From an uncultured Neisseriaceae bacterium (lineage in GTDB: Bacteria > Pseudomonadota > Gammaproteobacteria > Burkholderiales > UBA11063), in the NCBI GenBank assembly GCA_937952895.1, contig CALFYC010000154.1, positions 1-7,919 of the forward strand: DNA of 7,919 nt, given 5' to 3'. A program made the translations under genes and the position numbers. The notes beneath the pieces were generated by a model, which saw only the letters and a list, made by a program, of their open reading frames with translations, ran no database searches and was not told the origin of the DNA. This document shows, one piece after another, positions 6,526 through 7,919 of this stretch; position 1 is the first letter of the stretch, and every line of letters starts with the position of its first letter.

Positions 6526-7464
6526 TTAAAGATTGCTTTTAATAACTTGTGCAATGGTATTTGCTGGATCATCGCCATTTATTATTTTACGATATGCTAT
6601 TGTTGTATGGGTTTGCCCAGCTAAAACAATTTTTGTACATTTATTTCCGGCTTGCTTTAATTTTAAATAATACTCTTCAGTATGATTACGAAGTCCATCA
6701 TATTCGCCGCAAATTATTGTAATATTTGGTAAATTACTGAGATTTTTTTCATAAACGGGAGATATAATTGGATTTTTATATTCACTCGAATTAATTCCCC
6801 AATTATTCATCATAAATCGAGAGCCTTCTTTTGTTGTCCATTTATCTTCAATTGTATATTTATCATAATTAGTATTAGATTGAGTTGCGTCATACATGCC
6901 ACTAAATAAAATCAGGTGATGTATTTTAAAATTGGGGTCATGTCGTGCAAGATTTGCAACTACTGCTGCGGAATGAGCACCGCTACTAAATCCACCTAAA
7001 AAGAATTTACTTGAATCAATATTAAATTGGCTACTATGAGTTATAACATATTTACCTAAATCATATGCATCATTAATAATAGTTGTGACAGGATGTTCAG
7101 GAGCTAACCTTGGTTCTGGCATGATAATCTTAATGCCACTCATTTTTGCAATTCTAGAAAACACAATTGCTGAAATTTCGAAAGCATCAAGAATATATCC
7201 ATTACCAGGATACATCACTAAAGCTGGTGATTTTTCTGTCAAATCATTATTAAAGATTCTAACTGGAATATTGTATCCGTCACGAGTTGGAATATGTGTT
7301 TTAGTTATACTAACATCAGCATAATCGCCACACGCATCAATAAGGCCATTTGATAGGAATACTTTGCGAAGAGCCATAATGTTTAAAGGGTTTGGTAGAG
7401 CCTTAATCTCAGGAAGATTTGCGGCATAATCAAAAAATTTAATTTCATCACTATTAATCGGCAT
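6526..7464 (-). CDS. Alpha/beta hydrolase of the hormone-sensitive-lipase (HSL, family IV esterase) type
   Basis: A 312-residue cytoplasmic hydrolase, normal length for the family, predicted to cleave carboxyl esters. Seen in order: an N-terminal helical cap region (1-60), the core strand ALVMYPGNGYI, the HSL hallmark RLAPEHP (119-125), nucleophile elbow GFSSG (158-162, Ser160), acid EYD with Asp256, and catalytic His286 in GQTHT. The triad is complete. The oxyanion-hole motif, normally HGGG, reads PGNG (86-89), and the elbow is GFSSG rather than the usual GDSAG, so substrate range or efficiency may differ. A clear ribosome site (AGGAA, 7474-7470) supports the start. The gene has its own candidate promoter and appears monocistronic, being followed by the separately promoted XRE gene. 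Its link to the signalling genes rests on position only; cleavage of an acyl or lactone signal is speculative. Confidence 0.9.
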   Translation of the reverse strand: MPINSDEIKFFDYAANLPEIKALPNPLNIMALRKVFLSNGLIDACGDYADVSITKTHIPTRDGYNIPVRIFNNDLTEKSPALVMYPGNGYILDAFEISAIVFSRIAKMSGIKIIMPEPRLAPEHPVTTIINDAYDLGKYVITHSSQFNIDSSKFFLGGFSSGAHSAAVVANLARHDPNFKIHHLILFSGMYDATQSNTNYDKYTIEDKWTTKEGSRFMMNNWGINSSEYKNPIISPVYEKNLSNLPNITIICGEYDGLRNHTEEYYLKLKQAGNKCTKIVLAGQTHTTIAYRKIINGDDPANTIAQVIKSNL

Positions 7465-7531
7465 AGTTATTCCTATCTAGGAAAGATATTTAAAATTATT
7501 ACGTTAAGTAAATAAGTTGTGATAAGTAAAC

Positions 7532-7561
7532 ATTATATCTTAAATTAAGAACGATTATTAA
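7532..7561 (-). promoter_or_regulatory. Candidate sigma70 promoter of the alpha/beta hydrolase gene
   Basis: On the minus strand a perfect TATAAT (7537-7532) is preceded by TTAATA (7561-7556) at 18-nt spacing, about 70 nt upstream of the hydrolase ATG. The -35 touches a perfect 14-bp palindrome, so repression at this site is plausible. The -10 region belongs to a block that is partly repeated at 7878-7900. Confidence 0.45.
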
Positions 7562-7573
7562 CTTTATAAAGTT
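7560..7573. promoter_or_regulatory. Perfect 14-bp palindrome AACTTTATAAAGTT, candidate operator
   Basis: AACTTTATAAAGTT is identical to its own reverse complement. It begins where the predicted hydrolase -35 element ends (2-nt overlap), a usual place for a dimeric regulator to block or assist polymerase. It differs from the GTATTATAATAC site of the other two promoters, so a different regulator would be involved. Confidence 0.4.
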
Positions 7574-7615
7574 TGTGAATTATTATTTTATTCTTATACT
7601 CATAAACATTCTTAA

Positions 7616-7804
7616 TTAGAAAAATCGTTTGCTTATCCTCGAGGTATACTGGAGGTTGATAATATTATTATCATAAAATATATCTAACTTAGGAGAACAA
7701 TATAATGTTGGAGATTGTTTATTATTTTTAAAATTCACAGTATTATTGTTAAACCAAGTCATTTCATAAACTACTGTTCCAGATTCATATGTTGAATCAA
7801 AAAA
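7616..7804 (-). pseudogene. Possible small gene or remnant of a larger gene, unrecognised
   Basis: A minus-strand frame is open from just after TAA 7807-7805 to TAA 7618-7616. It can start at ATG 7762-7760, giving 48 residues beginning MTWFNNNTVNF and ending SRISKRFF; the 14 codons before it (ending GTVVYE) also read like protein. The composition, with aromatic residues, prolines, a cysteine and mixed polar residues, looks more coding-like than the AT-rich flanks. There is no ribosome site before the ATG, and a stop closes the frame upstream, so a decayed C-terminal piece is more likely than a live gene. It ends about 150 nt before the hydrolase start. No family recognised; it may be chance. 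Confidence 0.28.
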
Positions 7805-7919
7805 TTATTTATGTATTATATTTTATTTAATACAATAAAAATAGGCTTTAATTTTAAAAATATTATGATAATAAATTTGATAAGTAAACCAATTACATCT
7901 AGGTATAATATATAATCGG

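Larger units (their letters stand above)
7520..7900. repeat. Direct repeat pair TGATAAGTAAAC (7520-7531 and 7878-7889)
   Basis: The 12-mer occurs twice in the same orientation about 358 bp apart. The flanks also match approximately: ATTATATCT follows the first copy and C-AATTACATCT the second. On the minus strand the first copy lies just downstream of the hydrolase -10, and the second has GATGTAAT at the matching place. It may be a duplicated promoter block or the footprint of an old duplication. Confidence 0.35.
7465..7919. other. 455-bp region upstream of the hydrolase with no intact recognisable gene
   Basis: This end of the window holds the hydrolase promoter, a 14-bp palindrome, a partial copy of the promoter block, and a minus-strand open frame at 7616-7804 that may be a remnant. 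The outer part (7808-7919) is extremely AT-rich with stops in the frames I read, and appears non-coding apart from an inverted repeat TGTATTA-N9-TAATACA at 7812-7834. No RNA gene or terminator is evident. Confidence 0.5.

Noticed and set aside
7085..7324. Plus-strand open frame of 79 codons
   Set aside because: Antisense to the RLAPEHP region of the hydrolase; a shadow frame.
7691..7731. Plus-strand mini-frame of 8 codons from ATG 7705 with a good AGGAG 9 nt upstream, a possible leader peptide
   Set aside because: No gene follows on the plus strand within the window and it lies opposite the minus-strand open frame, so the purine-rich match is probably chance.

Overview
All seven recognisable genes, one weak open frame and the regulatory sites lie on the minus strand of a very AT-rich window (roughly 27-30 % GC by sampling). 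The hybrid histidine kinase, the receiver protein with a C-terminal ligand-type domain, and the XRE/LexA-fold regulator together resemble regulators I associate with Legionellales and other host-associated gammaproteobacteria. A low-GC gammaproteobacterium of that kind is my best guess. It rests on recalled family resemblance, not on a search.

Reading in the direction of transcription (high to low coordinates): the upstream end (7465-7919) holds a degenerate-looking open frame and the control region of a lone HSL-type alpha/beta hydrolase gene (6526-7464). Next comes a two-gene unit with its own promoter: an XRE regulator with a catalytically dead S24/LexA-like domain (5780-6403), then 8 nt later a receiver-domain response regulator (4842-5771). 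After a 224-bp regulatory gap comes a probable five-gene operon: a small four-helix membrane protein (4129-4617, interrupted by an in-frame TAA), two consecutive short-chain dehydrogenases (3352-4071 and 2573-3337), a membrane hybrid histidine kinase (411-2576) and a small Ig-like lipoprotein (23-427, also interrupted by an in-frame TAA). The last three genes are tightly linked: SDR/kinase share ATGA, and kinase/lipoprotein overlap by 17 nt.

Taken together the window looks like a signalling island. A periplasmic sensor kinase is co-transcribed with two redox enzymes that could make or modify a small molecule. A nearby response regulator without a DNA-binding domain sits beside a DNA-binding regulator. 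The most unusual observations are: (1) the first and last genes of the kinase operon each carry exactly one in-frame TAA, with the reading frame intact on both sides (60 and 90 further codons); (2) an identical 13-bp dyad-containing site overlaps the -10 regions upstream of both the XRE/receiver unit and the membrane-protein/SDR/kinase operon; (3) a perfect 14-bp palindrome touches the predicted -35 of the hydrolase gene, and part of that promoter is repeated about 360 bp upstream. I saw no rRNA, tRNA, CRISPR array, transposase or clear rho-independent terminator.
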